Positions 17,860-28,686 of a stretch of DNA of 64,000 nucleotides are shown piece by piece. Origin of the DNA: Mesorhizobium sp. PAMC28654 (lineage in GTDB: Bacteria > Pseudomonadota > Alphaproteobacteria > Rhizobiales > Rhizobiaceae); the NCBI RefSeq assembly GCF_020616515.1, contig NZ_CP085135.1, positions 2,976,001 through 3,040,000 on the forward strand. Direction: 5' to 3'. The position numbers and the translations under genes were made by a program. Below the pieces are notes generated by a model. The model was not told the DNA's origin, did no database searches, and saw nothing but the letters and a program-made list of their open reading frames with translations. How positions within the stretch are numbered: position 1 is the stretch's first letter; each line of letters starts with the position of its first letter.

Positions 17860-19380
17860 TCAAACCGTCAGCACCAGGGCTCCGGTTGTGCGCCGCGATT
17901 CGAGATCGCGGTGAGCCGCTGCTGCCTGCGACAGCGGATATCGCGTCGGTGGTTCGACCCTGATCACCCCCTGCCGTAGCGCCGAGAAGAAGCGGTTGAC
18001 ATGCGGCGCGAGCTTTTCCGGCGTGTCGGTGTAATGCGCATAGTTCGGGCGCGAGATGGTGATCGACTTCGACGAGAACCGGCCGATATCCCAATTGCCG
18101 ACCGGGCCGGAGGCCTGGCCGAAACTGACGAGGTGACCGCGAACGCCGAGCGCCGCCAGCGAACCGCCGAATGTGTCATTGCCGACCGCGTCATAGGCAA
18201 CATCGGCGCCCGCACCGTTGGTCAGCCGCATGACCGCGTCGGCGAAATTCTCGCGCGAATAGACGATGACGTGATGCGCCCCCAACCTCTCAACAATGCG
18301 CGCCTTGTCGTCGCTCGATACGGTGGCGATGACGGTTGCGCCGAGATGGCGGGCCCATTGCACCAGCAACTGGCCGACGCCGCCGGCGGCCGCGTGGATG
18401 AGAACGACGGAACCGGGGCGCGCGGCATGGACATCATGGAGCAGGAAACTCGCGGTGACGCCCTTGAGCAGGCCGGCGGCGGCAATCTCGTCGGTAACGT
18501 CATCCGACAGATGAACCAGCAGATCCGGCGCCATGTTGCGCCGTTCAGCATAAGCGCCAACCGGCGGACAGGCATAGGCGACGCGATCGCCGACCATGAA
18601 GCCCGAGACTTCCGGGCCGACGGCTTCGATGACACCAGCGGCCTCCATGCCGGGCACGCCAGGTGGCTGCAGAAGGTCGAAATAGCCGGTGCGGCAGTAG
18701 ACATCGATGAAGTTGACGCCGATCGCCGTATGGCGAATCCGCACTTCGTTGGGCCCGGGCGGCGGCAATCCGATTTCGGTGAATTGGAGGACTTCCGGGC
18801 CGCCATAGCGTTCTACAAGCACCGCCCTGGTTCGTTCAGCCTGGCCGGGCGCGATCGGCGATACCGCGCGCGGCGCGCTTGCGGATGGCGCCGGGACGAC
18901 AATCGTCCCAGGTGGCCTCGCCTCAACGGGCGCGGCCACGGTCTTGCGCCACAGCAATCTGCGAACAGCCTCAAAACCGGCCTGATAGATTCCTTCGGTG
19001 ACCAGCTTGACCAGTTCGTCACGCCGGTGCGCGGGCGGCTGGAATTCGGAAGACCATTCCCAGAATGTGGCGTTGCCGTCGGTCACCGGCTTCAGCCGGA
19101 CAGACGCGACATAGCCCATCAGCGGCAAGGGCGCCTCGAGCAGGCAATAGCTCAACCGCCGGTCCTTGTCGGACAGCGCCAGCAACTGCTCCCGCAACTC
19201 ACCGCCATCGGCCAGCCGGAAATGCCGCACCGCCCCGACGGCATCAACGGGGTCACCACCCTCGATCTCGCTGAAAGCGATCGCCGGGTGCCAGCGGTCA
19301 TGGCTGTTGAAATCGCGCAGGATGGCCCAGACGTCATCGATCGGCGCATCGATGATGGTGCTCTGACGGACCTTGACCAT
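17860..19380 (-). CDS. SRPBCC domain fused to quinone oxidoreductase (zinc-independent MDR)
   Basis: This 506-residue fusion has an SRPBCC/START-like hydrophobic ligand-binding domain at 1-150 (MVKVRQSTIIDAPIDDVWAIL), a Pro/Ala linker, then a complete NADPH:quinone oxidoreductase at about 184-506. The oxidoreductase shows AVLVERYGGPEVLQ, the IGVNFIDVYCRTG signature and the dinucleotide loop HAAAGGVGQ near 329-337. Zn ligands are absent, as expected for quinone reductases. The domain pairing suggests binding and reduction of a lipophilic substrate. The start overlaps the upstream SRPBCC gene by one base. Confidence 0.88.
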   Translation of the reverse strand: MVKVRQSTIIDAPIDDVWAILRDFNSHDRWHPAIAFSEIEGGDPVDAVGAVRHFRLADGGELREQLLALSDKDRRLSYCLLEAPLPLMGYVASVRLKPVTDGNATFWEWSSEFQPPAHRRDELVKLVTEGIYQAGFEAVRRLLWRKTVAAPVEARPPGTIVVPAPSASAPRAVSPIAPGQAERTRAVLVERYGGPEVLQFTEIGLPPPGPNEVRIRHTAIGVNFIDVYCRTGYFDLLQPPGVPGMEAAGVIEAVGPEVSGFMVGDRVAYACPPVGAYAERRNMAPDLLVHLSDDVTDEIAAAGLLKGVTASFLLHDVHAARPGSVVLIHAAAGGVGQLLVQWARHLGATVIATVSSDDKARIVERLGAHHVIVYSRENFADAVMRLTNGAGADVAYDAVGNDTFGGSLAALGVRGHLVSFGQASGPVGNWDIGRFSSKSITISRPNYAHYTDTPEKLAPHVNRFFSALRQGVIRVEPPTRYPLSQAAAAHRDLESRRTTGALVLTV

Positions 19381-19817
19381 CAGCCCCTGAAACGCTGCTT
19401 GAGCGCTGTGAATGCCGCCTGGAACACGCCGGTGCCGATCTGCTGCATGAGGGTTGCTTCCTGATCGGGGGCGCAATCGAACTCGGCCTGCCATTCGGCG
19501 AATGTCGCGTTGCCGTCGGTGATCGGCGTCAGGGAAAGCGTGGAGACATAGTTCTCCACGCCCATCGGACTTTCGAGGATCGCGTAGCTGCAGGACAGGT
19601 CATAGTCGGACAGCGCCAGCAGTTTTTCCCGGATGCGTCCGCCGCCCTTGAGCGTGAAACTGCGGATGCAGCCGATCTGGTCGGCCGGCGCATTCTGCTC
19701 GATCCGGCTCTCGGCAATGAACGGCGCCCAATTTGGAAGGCCGTTGAAATTGCGCACGACCTTCCACACTTCGGCAGCGGGCGCGGGAATGACGGAGGAG
19801 ATATAGACCTTGGTCAT
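19380..19817 (-). CDS. SRPBCC family protein
   Basis: This 145-residue single-domain START-like protein begins MTKVYISSVIPAPAAEVWKV and includes REKLLALSDYDLSCSYAILESP and TPITDGNATFAEW. It closely parallels the N-terminal domain of the next gene, which has REQLLALSDKD and KPVTDGNATFWEW at equivalent places, so the two arose by duplication. Such folds bind hydrophobic ligands such as polyketides or lipids. Translation is coupled to the downstream fusion gene through TGATG. Confidence 0.88.
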   Translation of the reverse strand: MTKVYISSVIPAPAAEVWKVVRNFNGLPNWAPFIAESRIEQNAPADQIGCIRSFTLKGGGRIREKLLALSDYDLSCSYAILESPMGVENYVSTLSLTPITDGNATFAEWQAEFDCAPDQEATLMQQIGTGVFQAAFTALKQRFRG

Positions 19818-19862
19818 GCTTGGAAGCCGGGGATGGAATGACAGACGTTGTGTCCAGGCATA

Positions 19863-20017
19863 CCCCCCTCTGTCCTGCCGGACATCTCCCCCTCAAGGGG
19901 GGAGATTGCCAAGACTTCCATCTGCTCCGACATTCCGAATTTGGAGACTGGTGAATCCGTCGATGACGGCCGATCTCCCCCCTTGAGGGGGAGATGTCCG
20001 GCAGGACAGAGGGGGGC
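19863..20017. repeat. Inverted-repeat intergenic element, copy 2
   Basis: This is the best-preserved copy. The left arm CCCCCCTCTGTCCTGCCGGA, then CATCTCCCCCTCAAGGGG, is mirrored by CCCCTTGAGGGGGAGATG and TCCGGCAGGACAGAGGGGGG, with about 75 bases between the arms. The arms match copy 1 and copy 3, while the central spacer is unrelated. It lies between the flotillin stop and the SRPBCC start, both on the minus strand. Confidence 0.92.
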
Positions 20018-20036
20018 GCGAAGGAACACGACCGCC

Positions 20037-22223
20037 TCAGTGATCGCGGTCGTCATCATCGTCCTTGGCGGTCTTGCCCTTGCCCTTCTTGTCGCGGGTC
20101 AGGCTCGAAATATCCTTGGCGTCGCGCAGCACATCGGTCATGCGGCCAAGCGAACCGCCCTCGATACCGATCTCCTTCATCAGACTGTCGATCATCGGCG
20201 CCTGCACCCGGTAGCGCAGGGCGGAATCGATGACCTCGTCGGTGACATTGCGGTTGCCGCCCTGGCCGCCATTGAGGCCGTCGACATGCAGGATCTTGAT
20301 GCCTTCGATCTTCTCCATCGGCTTGACGCTTTCGCGGATGATGCCTTCCATGTGGTCGAGCAGCTTGCCACGCAGGCGACCGGCGCGCGCCTCGTTGGAA
20401 AGCAGGTTCTCGGCCTCGTTGAGCTGGCGATGGCCGGCTGCATCGACCTCGTAGCGCTGGGCCGCCGCGAGGGCGTGGATCTTCTCCGACTCGGCCGAGG
20501 CAACGGCCGCGATCTTCTGCGCTTCGGCGAGGCTCTTGGCCGCCTTCATCTCCGCATCGGCGGCGGATGTGATACGCAGAGCCTCGCGCTCCGCCTCGCG
20601 CGCAGCACCAATCAGATCCGTCAGCTTGCGTCGCTCGGCGATCTCGCGTTCGCGGGCGGTGAACGCCTGTTCCTCGGCCTGGACGGCCTTGGCGCGAACG
20701 GCTTCCGAAGCCGCTATCGCCGAAGAGCGCTCCTGCGTCTTCTTGGCGATGTCGATGGCCTTCTGGATCTCGGCGATCTCGATCCTCTGGTCGCGTTCGA
20801 CACCCATTTGCCGGATATCTCGATCCTTGATCAGCCGCGCTTCCTCGATGCCGCGCTCGGTGGTGATGCGAGCACGCTCGACCTCTTCGCCAGCCGAGAT
20901 CTCGGCTTCCTCGAAGGCCTGCCGCTTAGCAATCTGCAGCGCTTCGAGATGGCGCTCGCGTGAAATCCTGACCTCGTCGATGGCACGGTCCTGCGCGATC
21001 CTCGCCGTCTCGGTCGCCTGGTTCTCGACGATCTCGGCGCGGCGCTTTTCCGCCTCGGCCTTGGTGACCTCAAGCGCTTTTTCGGCGAGTGTGATCTGGC
21101 GTTCCAGTTCGGCGACTTCGAGCAGCTTCTTGCGTTCGATCTCCAGCTGGCTCTGCGCGCCTTCGCGCTCGATACGAGCCCGCTCCAGGGACAGTTCGAG
21201 CGCTATCTGCTCGCGTTCCGTCAGCTCGCGCATCTTCATCTCGGTCTCGTCGAGCGAACGGCGGCGCGCGATCTCACGGCGCTGCGTGTCTTCCTCGCTC
21301 TTGATGCGCTCCTCGGTGATGTTGCGCTCCTGGTTGAGGCGCGATTTCTCGACGGCTTCGCGTGACGATAGCTGTGCCTGTTCGGATTCCTGGTCGCGCA
21401 GCGCGCGATCGATGGCGAGCTCAGAACGCTGGGCCGCACGACGGATCTCGACTTCACGCTCCTGCTCCAGGCGGGCATATTCGCTGTCGCGGTCGATCTC
21501 CAGCACCTTGCGCTGGGTGTCGAGGTTCTGGTTGCGGATGTCGACCAGCGTGCGCTGCTCAATCTCGTTGCGCATGCGGCGCCGGGTCTCGATCGACTCC
21601 GTCAGCTGCGTCAGGCCCTCGGCGTCGAAGGCGTTGGAGGGATCGAAATATTCGAGGCTGGTCTGGTCGAGATCGACGATGGCGACGCTTTCCAGCTCAA
21701 GGCCGTTGGCGGCAAGCGATTCCTCGGCGAGCCTGCGCACCTTGGCGGCATAGTCGCCGCGCAGTTCGTGCATCTCTTCCAGCGTCATCTGGGCGGCGAC
21801 CGTGCGCAAGGCGCCGGCAAACTTGCCTTCGAGCAGTTCGCGCAGGCTGTCGGGCTGCAGCGTGCGGCGGCCAAGCGTCTGGGCGGCGGCCGCGACCAGC
21901 TCTCGGCTGGCGCCGACACGGACGAAGAACTCGGCGATCAGGTCGACGCGCATCCGGTTCCTGGTGATCAGTGCAAAACCGTCCTCGCGGCGCACCTCGA
22001 TGCGCAGGACGTTCATGTTGACGGGCGTGATCTCGTGCAGCACCGGAATGACGAAGGCGCCGCCATTCACCACCACCTTCTCGCCCATGAAGCCTGTGCG
22101 TACGAACGCCGTCTCCTTGGTCGAGCGGCGATAGAGCCATCGCAGGATGTAGACGGCGATGACCACGACGACCGCGGCGATGATCAGCCACAACAGGAAA
22201 GCGCCAAAGATCTGCGCGTCCAT
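20037..22223 (-). CDS. Flotillin-like SPFH/band 7 membrane protein
   Basis: This 728-residue protein has an N-terminal membrane helix (about 5-27, IFGAFLLWLIIAAVVVVIAV), an SPFH domain (about 35-200, including GGAFVIPVLHEITPVNMNVLRIEV) and a very long charged coiled coil (about 215-560) rich in E, R, A and K. A flotillin C-terminal domain and a DDDDDRDH acidic tail follow. Bacterial flotillins (YqiK/YuaG) assemble in lipid-ordered membrane patches. The NfeD/OB-fold partner that usually accompanies them is not adjacent. The heavy EAR composition creates long but spurious antisense frames. Confidence 0.92.
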   Translation of the reverse strand: MDAQIFGAFLLWLIIAAVVVVIAVYILRWLYRRSTKETAFVRTGFMGEKVVVNGGAFVIPVLHEITPVNMNVLRIEVRREDGFALITRNRMRVDLIAEFFVRVGASRELVAAAAQTLGRRTLQPDSLRELLEGKFAGALRTVAAQMTLEEMHELRGDYAAKVRRLAEESLAANGLELESVAIVDLDQTSLEYFDPSNAFDAEGLTQLTESIETRRRMRNEIEQRTLVDIRNQNLDTQRKVLEIDRDSEYARLEQEREVEIRRAAQRSELAIDRALRDQESEQAQLSSREAVEKSRLNQERNITEERIKSEEDTQRREIARRRSLDETEMKMRELTEREQIALELSLERARIEREGAQSQLEIERKKLLEVAELERQITLAEKALEVTKAEAEKRRAEIVENQATETARIAQDRAIDEVRISRERHLEALQIAKRQAFEEAEISAGEEVERARITTERGIEEARLIKDRDIRQMGVERDQRIEIAEIQKAIDIAKKTQERSSAIAASEAVRAKAVQAEEQAFTAREREIAERRKLTDLIGAAREAEREALRITSAADAEMKAAKSLAEAQKIAAVASAESEKIHALAAAQRYEVDAAGHRQLNEAENLLSNEARAGRLRGKLLDHMEGIIRESVKPMEKIEGIKILHVDGLNGGQGGNRNVTDEVIDSALRYRVQAPMIDSLMKEIGIEGGSLGRMTDVLRDAKDISSLTRDKKGKGKTAKDDDDDRDH

Positions 22224-22300
22224 TTTCTACCCTCCCAGACAGGATGCGGTCAGCCAAAGGCGACCGGCATCAAATTCATAAACCCATTCGCTCCAAGTCA

Positions 22301-24500
<2,200 letters not shown>

Positions 24501-24508
<8 letters not shown>

Positions 24509-25286
24509 GCTTGCCTCCGAGGTAGATTTCCTGGACCTCGGGATCGGCCTCGATCTCCTGCGGCGTGCCCTCCTTGAACAGGCGGCCATTGTGCATCATC
24601 GAGACATATTCCGACACGCGCAGCGCCACGTCGAGGTCATGCTCGATGATCACATAGCCGATATGCTTGGGCAGGCCGTTGAGGATTGTCACCAGGTCGC
24701 GGCGCTCGGTCGGCGACAGACCGGCCGCGGGCTCGTCGAACAGGATGAAACGCGGCGCGCCGGCCAGCGCCAGCGCGATCTCCAACTGCCGCTGCTGGCC
24801 GTGGCTCAGCGTCGCCACCAGCGTATCGCGATAGGTTTCGAGATGCACCGCGTTCAGGATCGATTCCGCCTGCACCATGTTCACATCGGTGACCCGTGGG
24901 CGCAGCAGCGAGAAGCGGCGGCGCGACACGCCGCGACAGGCGAGGAAGATGGAATCAAGGACGGACAGGCCCTTGAACAATTGTGAGATCTGATAGGTGC
25001 GCCGCAGGCCGCGCCGGATACGCTCATGCGGCGGCAGGTCGGTGATGTCCTCGCCAAAGAAGCGGATACGTCCGGCCGTCGGCAGGAAGTCGCCGGTCAC
25101 GGCGTTGAACAGCGTCGTCTTGCCGGCGCCGTTGGAGCCGAGAACCGCGCGCCGCTCGCCGGCCGCGATCCTCATGTTGATACCCGAGAGCGCCACCAGT
25201 GCCCCGAAATGCCGCGCCACGCCGTCAAGCTCCAGCGCATAGGCGCCGGTGCTCTGGAGACGGTTTGCTGCGAGGCTTTCGGTCAC
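24501..25286 (-). CDS. LivG-type ABC transporter ATP-binding protein
   Basis: This 261-residue NBD is of the branched-chain amino acid (HAAT) importer type. Walker A GSNGAGKTT lies near 50-58, LSHGQQRQLEIALAL is the signature and FILFDEPAAGLSP the Walker B. The C-terminal segment EIEADPEVQEIYLGG is diagnostic of LivG. It should pair with the LivF-like half of the fused downstream ATPase to drive uptake through the two permeases encoded upstream. Confidence 0.94.
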
Positions 25287-25312
25287 TGGCGGCTACGCTC
25301 CAAGGTCAGTTG

Positions 25313-26560
25313 TTACGGGCAGCTCGGATTGTCGCGGTTGACCGCGCCGAGCTTCATGAACTCGTCTTCGGGAATGCCGAGCGTCTGGTTGACCTGCGGC
25401 ACGACCTTGACCAGCTTGTTCATGAGATTGCCGTCCGCGCCTTCGGTGACCTCGGTCAGGAAGATGTCGGCGATCGCGTTGCGGTTCTTGTCCAGCGACA
25501 CCTTGCCGGTCGGCGTGTCGAAGGAAAGCTTCGACAGTGCGTCACGCAGCTTCACACCGCCATCGGAAACATCGCCGCCAACCTTGTCGAGGCCGAGCAG
25601 CGTCGCCTTCATGTCGACGTAGTAGCCATGGGCAAAGAGCGAGGGCGAGGGAAAGGCGCCCGGCTGCTTCTTGTAGGCCTCGACAAACGTCTTCCATGCC
25701 GGCGAGTCATTGGTGTCGGCGGTAGGACCGGCCGACGGCGTGCCCTTGAGCACATCGCGCAGCTTGCCTTTCGAGGTCAGCACCGTCTGGTCGACGGTGA
25801 TCGAGCCGCCGATGAGCGGCGCGGTACCACCGCTCTGCTGATACTGGGTCAGGAAGTTGACGGCATCGGCGCCGCCGAGCGCGACATAGATCGCATCGAC
25901 GCCTTCAGGAATGGCGGCGATGACCGAGGAGAAATCCTTGTTGCCGATCGGCACCCAAGACTTCGACGGTACATGTCCGCCGGCCTTGCAGAACTCGGCC
26001 ATGAAGCCGAAGACCTGCGTGTAGGGGAAGGAATAATCCTCGGCGACGGTCGCGACCTTCTTGTAGCCCTTGTCCTTGAAGGCATAGGTCCCGAGGCCCG
26101 CCATCCACTGCGCGCCATCAGTCGAGAAGCGGAAGAAATTGTCTGCCGGATCGCGCAGCGTCGTATCCTGCGCGGCGGACGTGCCGTTGATGAAGGTGAC
26201 GTTCGGCTGGGTCTTGGCATAGTCCTTGACCGCGATGCCTTCGTCACCCGAGAGCGGACCGACCAGCACCTTGACGCCGTCCTGCTCGACCAGCTTGCGC
26301 GCCGCGCGTACGGCGCTGTCGGGCGAGGCATCGGACGAACCCTTGACGATCTCGACCTTCTTGCCGGCGACAGTGCCGTTCATCTCGGCGACCGCCGTCA
26401 TCGCGCCACGCTCGCCGTCCTCGCCGAGCACCGTGAACGGCCCCTCGAAGGTGGCAAGCAGGCCAATCTTGATCGTATCGTCGGCAGCCAGCGCCATCGA
26501 AGGCGCGGTCAGCCCGGTGAACACCGCCAGGGCCAGCAATGTACGTCTATGCATCCTCAT
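25313..26560 (-). CDS. HAAT-type ABC transporter substrate-binding protein
   Basis: This 415-residue periplasmic protein has a signal peptide (MRMHRRTLLALAVFTGLTAP, cleavage near SMALA) and a type I binding fold opening DDTIKIGLLATFEGPFTVLGEDGERGA. The pattern matches the LivK/Leu-Ile-Val-binding family, which also serves amides, urea and aromatic acids. Its ligand cannot be predicted. It sits between the second permease and LivG, 26 bases before the latter, and the linked hydrolases suggest a degradable organic substrate. Confidence 0.92.
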   Translation of the reverse strand: MRMHRRTLLALAVFTGLTAPSMALAADDTIKIGLLATFEGPFTVLGEDGERGAMTAVAEMNGTVAGKKVEIVKGSSDASPDSAVRAARKLVEQDGVKVLVGPLSGDEGIAVKDYAKTQPNVTFINGTSAAQDTTLRDPADNFFRFSTDGAQWMAGLGTYAFKDKGYKKVATVAEDYSFPYTQVFGFMAEFCKAGGHVPSKSWVPIGNKDFSSVIAAIPEGVDAIYVALGGADAVNFLTQYQQSGGTAPLIGGSITVDQTVLTSKGKLRDVLKGTPSAGPTADTNDSPAWKTFVEAYKKQPGAFPSPSLFAHGYYVDMKATLLGLDKVGGDVSDGGVKLRDALSKLSFDTPTGKVSLDKNRNAIADIFLTEVTEGADGNLMNKLVKVVPQVNQTLGIPEDEFMKLGAVNRDNPSCP

Positions 26561-26611
26561 GATTTTCCTCCCGTTGATTTCATTTTGCAGTGGTTCATTC
26601 CGTTCCGTCCG

Positions 26612-27640
26612 CTAAGGGCCGGAACGTAAGGACTCCTGGGCAAACTGTGGCTTGATCCTCCCCCACAACCCAAGAATTCCATCCGGTGAGACGAAGACGA
26701 TCACCAGGAACACCATGCCGATCAGCGTGTTGAAACGCTCGGCGCCGACAATGTCGATGGCGAAAGTCTGCATCAGGACGACGACGACCGCGCCGAGAAA
26801 CGGCCCGATCGGATGGCGCAAGCCGCCGATGACGGCGATGATCAGCACGTCGATCGCCGCGTCGACACCGATGGTGCCCGGCGAGACGCGGCCGTTGAAC
26901 CAGACCAGCAGCACGCCCGCGAATCCGGCAATGACGCCCGCCAGCAGCCAGGCGAAAACCTTGTGCGCTGTGACGTGATAGCCCAGCGCGCGCATGCGGC
27001 GCGGATTGTCGCGGATCGCCTGCAGGGTCATGCCGAAGGTGGAGCGCGAGCCGTAGAGCACGGCCGCATAGGATAGCACGGCCAGACCGAGGCAGAGATA
27101 GTAGAATGGCCGGGGATCACGCCAATTGACGCCCCAGAACGCCGGCGCCCGGATGCCGGCATAGCCGGAATGGCCGTTGAAGATGGCGTAGTTCTGCTGC
27201 GCGAAATAGTAGGTCGCGGTAGCGATGGCCAGTGTGATCATGATGGTGTAGATGCCTTCGGTGCGCACCGAAATCCAACCGATGAGCGTCGACGCCAGTG
27301 CCGCCGCGAGAACCGCGAAGGGCACCGCCAGCCACCACGGCCAGCCGAAACCCAAAATGTTCGAATTGTTGTTGCCGAGGATGGCGATGGCGTAGGCGGC
27401 GATGCCGCCGACCGTGATCTGCGCCAGGCTGACCATGCCGCCATAACCGGCGAGCATCATCAGCGAGAGGCCGAGCATGCCGAAGATCAGCGAATAGCCG
27501 CCAATCTGGGTCAGGAAGAAGTCCGACGCCACCAACGGATAAAGCACCAGCACGACGGCGAGGATGATGTGGCCGGAGCCAAGCTTCTCCAGCCAGTTCT
27601 TTTGAGGCGCGGCGCCATCCGCCGGGATCGTCAGGCTCAT
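26612..27640 (-). CDS. LivM-type ABC transporter permease
   Basis: This 342-residue inner-membrane permease with about nine or ten helices starts MSLTIPADGAAPQKNWLEKL. It contains the LivM segment AIRDNPRRMRALGYHVTAHKVFAWLLAGVIAGFAG, the cytosolic loop that couples to the ATPase. The start at 27640 overlaps the previous permease's stop by four bases. The open frame extends far upstream, but that part is the neighbouring gene in another frame. Confidence 0.94.
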   Translation of the reverse strand: MSLTIPADGAAPQKNWLEKLGSGHIILAVVLVLYPLVASDFFLTQIGGYSLIFGMLGLSLMMLAGYGGMVSLAQITVGGIAAYAIAILGNNNSNILGFGWPWWLAVPFAVLAAALASTLIGWISVRTEGIYTIMITLAIATATYYFAQQNYAIFNGHSGYAGIRAPAFWGVNWRDPRPFYYLCLGLAVLSYAAVLYGSRSTFGMTLQAIRDNPRRMRALGYHVTAHKVFAWLLAGVIAGFAGVLLVWFNGRVSPGTIGVDAAIDVLIIAVIGGLRHPIGPFLGAVVVVLMQTFAIDIVGAERFNTLIGMVFLVIVFVSPDGILGLWGRIKPQFAQESLRSGP

Positions 27641-28686
27641 CGGGCTTTCCCCATGATGCCTTGTGGCCTGACCGCCAGCGTCACCACCATGATGACGAAG
27701 GTGAGCACGATGCCGTAGGTCGGGAAGTAGACGAGACCGATCTGCTCGGCGAGGCCGATGAGCAAGGCGCCGATAGCGGCGCCGGTGATCGAGCCCATGC
27801 CGCCGACGATGACCACGACGAGCGAGGCGAGAAGGTAGCGGACGTCCTCGCCGGGTGCGACCGACAGTGCGGAGCCGCCAACGACACCGGCAAAGCCGGC
27901 GAGCCCGGCGCCAACGGCAAAGACGATGGCGAACACCGCGTGCACGTTGACGCCCGAGGCCGAGAGCATGGCGCGGTCGTCTACGCCGGCGCGGATCATC
28001 ATGCCGACGCGCGTCTTGTTCAGCATCAGCCACAGGCCAACGCCAATGACGATCGCCGCCGCGAGCACGACGATGCGGTAAAGCGGATAGGTGAGGAAGA
28101 CCGTGGCGCCGTTGGAGCGAACCGCCGTGATGACCGGCAAGGTCAGTGCACCGTCGAGCCATTCTGGCGTCGTGATCTGATAGGTTCCGCCGGCCCACAC
28201 CGCCAGCATCAGGTCGGCGGCGACGATGGAGATGCCGATGCTGACCAGGGTCTGGCGAAGGTCGTCACCCTCCAGGCGACGGAAGACGAAGACCTGCATG
28301 ACGACGCCGACAAGAGCGAGCACCACGAAGCCGGCGGAAACGCCGAGCAGCCAGTAGCCGGTACGGCTGGTAACCTCGTAGCCGATGTAGGCGCCGAGCA
28401 GATAGAGCGAACCATGCGCGAGATTGACGTTGCGCATCAGGCCAAAGATCAGCGTGAAGCCGCTGGCGACCAGGAAATAGAGACCCGCCAGCGTGATGCC
28501 GTTGAGGATCGCGCTGACGAAAGCCTTCTTGGAGATCAGGATGGCGTTCAGCCAATCCGGCCAGACAGCAAAGACCAGCCATGCAATGACAGCGGCGACA
28601 AGAAGCCCGAAAAGGCCCCATGCCTGCCGGCCCGTCATGCCGCCGCCCGAAATGTCGGGCGAAGATGGCCGGTCGAGAATGCTCAT
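27637..28686 (-). CDS. LivH-type ABC transporter permease
   Basis: This 349-residue permease has a non-conserved N-terminus MSILDRPSSPDISGGG, a first helix (AWGLFGLLVAAVIAWLVFAV) and the LivH core beginning LNGITLAGLYFLVASGFTLIFGLMRNVNLAHGSLYLLGAY. The coupling loop reads GMMIRAGVDDRAMLSASGVNVH. It differs from minimal LivH (about 300 residues) by one extra N-terminal helix. The ATG at 28686 overlaps the amidohydrolase stop (ATGA). Confidence 0.94.
   Translation of the reverse strand: MSILDRPSSPDISGGGMTGRQAWGLFGLLVAAVIAWLVFAVWPDWLNAILISKKAFVSAILNGITLAGLYFLVASGFTLIFGLMRNVNLAHGSLYLLGAYIGYEVTSRTGYWLLGVSAGFVVLALVGVVMQVFVFRRLEGDDLRQTLVSIGISIVAADLMLAVWAGGTYQITTPEWLDGALTLPVITAVRSNGATVFLTYPLYRIVVLAAAIVIGVGLWLMLNKTRVGMMIRAGVDDRAMLSASGVNVHAVFAIVFAVGAGLAGFAGVVGGSALSVAPGEDVRYLLASLVVVIVGGMGSITGAAIGALLIGLAEQIGLVYFPTYGIVLTFVIMVVTLAVRPQGIMGKAR

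Noticed and set aside
18001..19464. Plus-strand open frame of 487 codons
   Set aside because: It is antisense to the SRPBCC-oxidoreductase fusion, whose motifs are unmistakable; the antisense product is a typical GC-rich shadow.
14349..20017. Repeats considered as a CRISPR array
   Set aside because: The copies are kilobases apart and are inverted repeats, not short direct repeats with regular spacers; no cas genes are present.
20536..21753. Plus-strand open frame of 405 codons rich in Ser and Arg
   Set aside because: It mirrors the Glu/Arg/Ala coiled coil of the flotillin on the other strand, and its composition is explained by that.
25199..26629. Plus-strand open frame of 476 codons
   Set aside because: It is antisense to the ABC binding-protein gene and has no signal peptide or motif.
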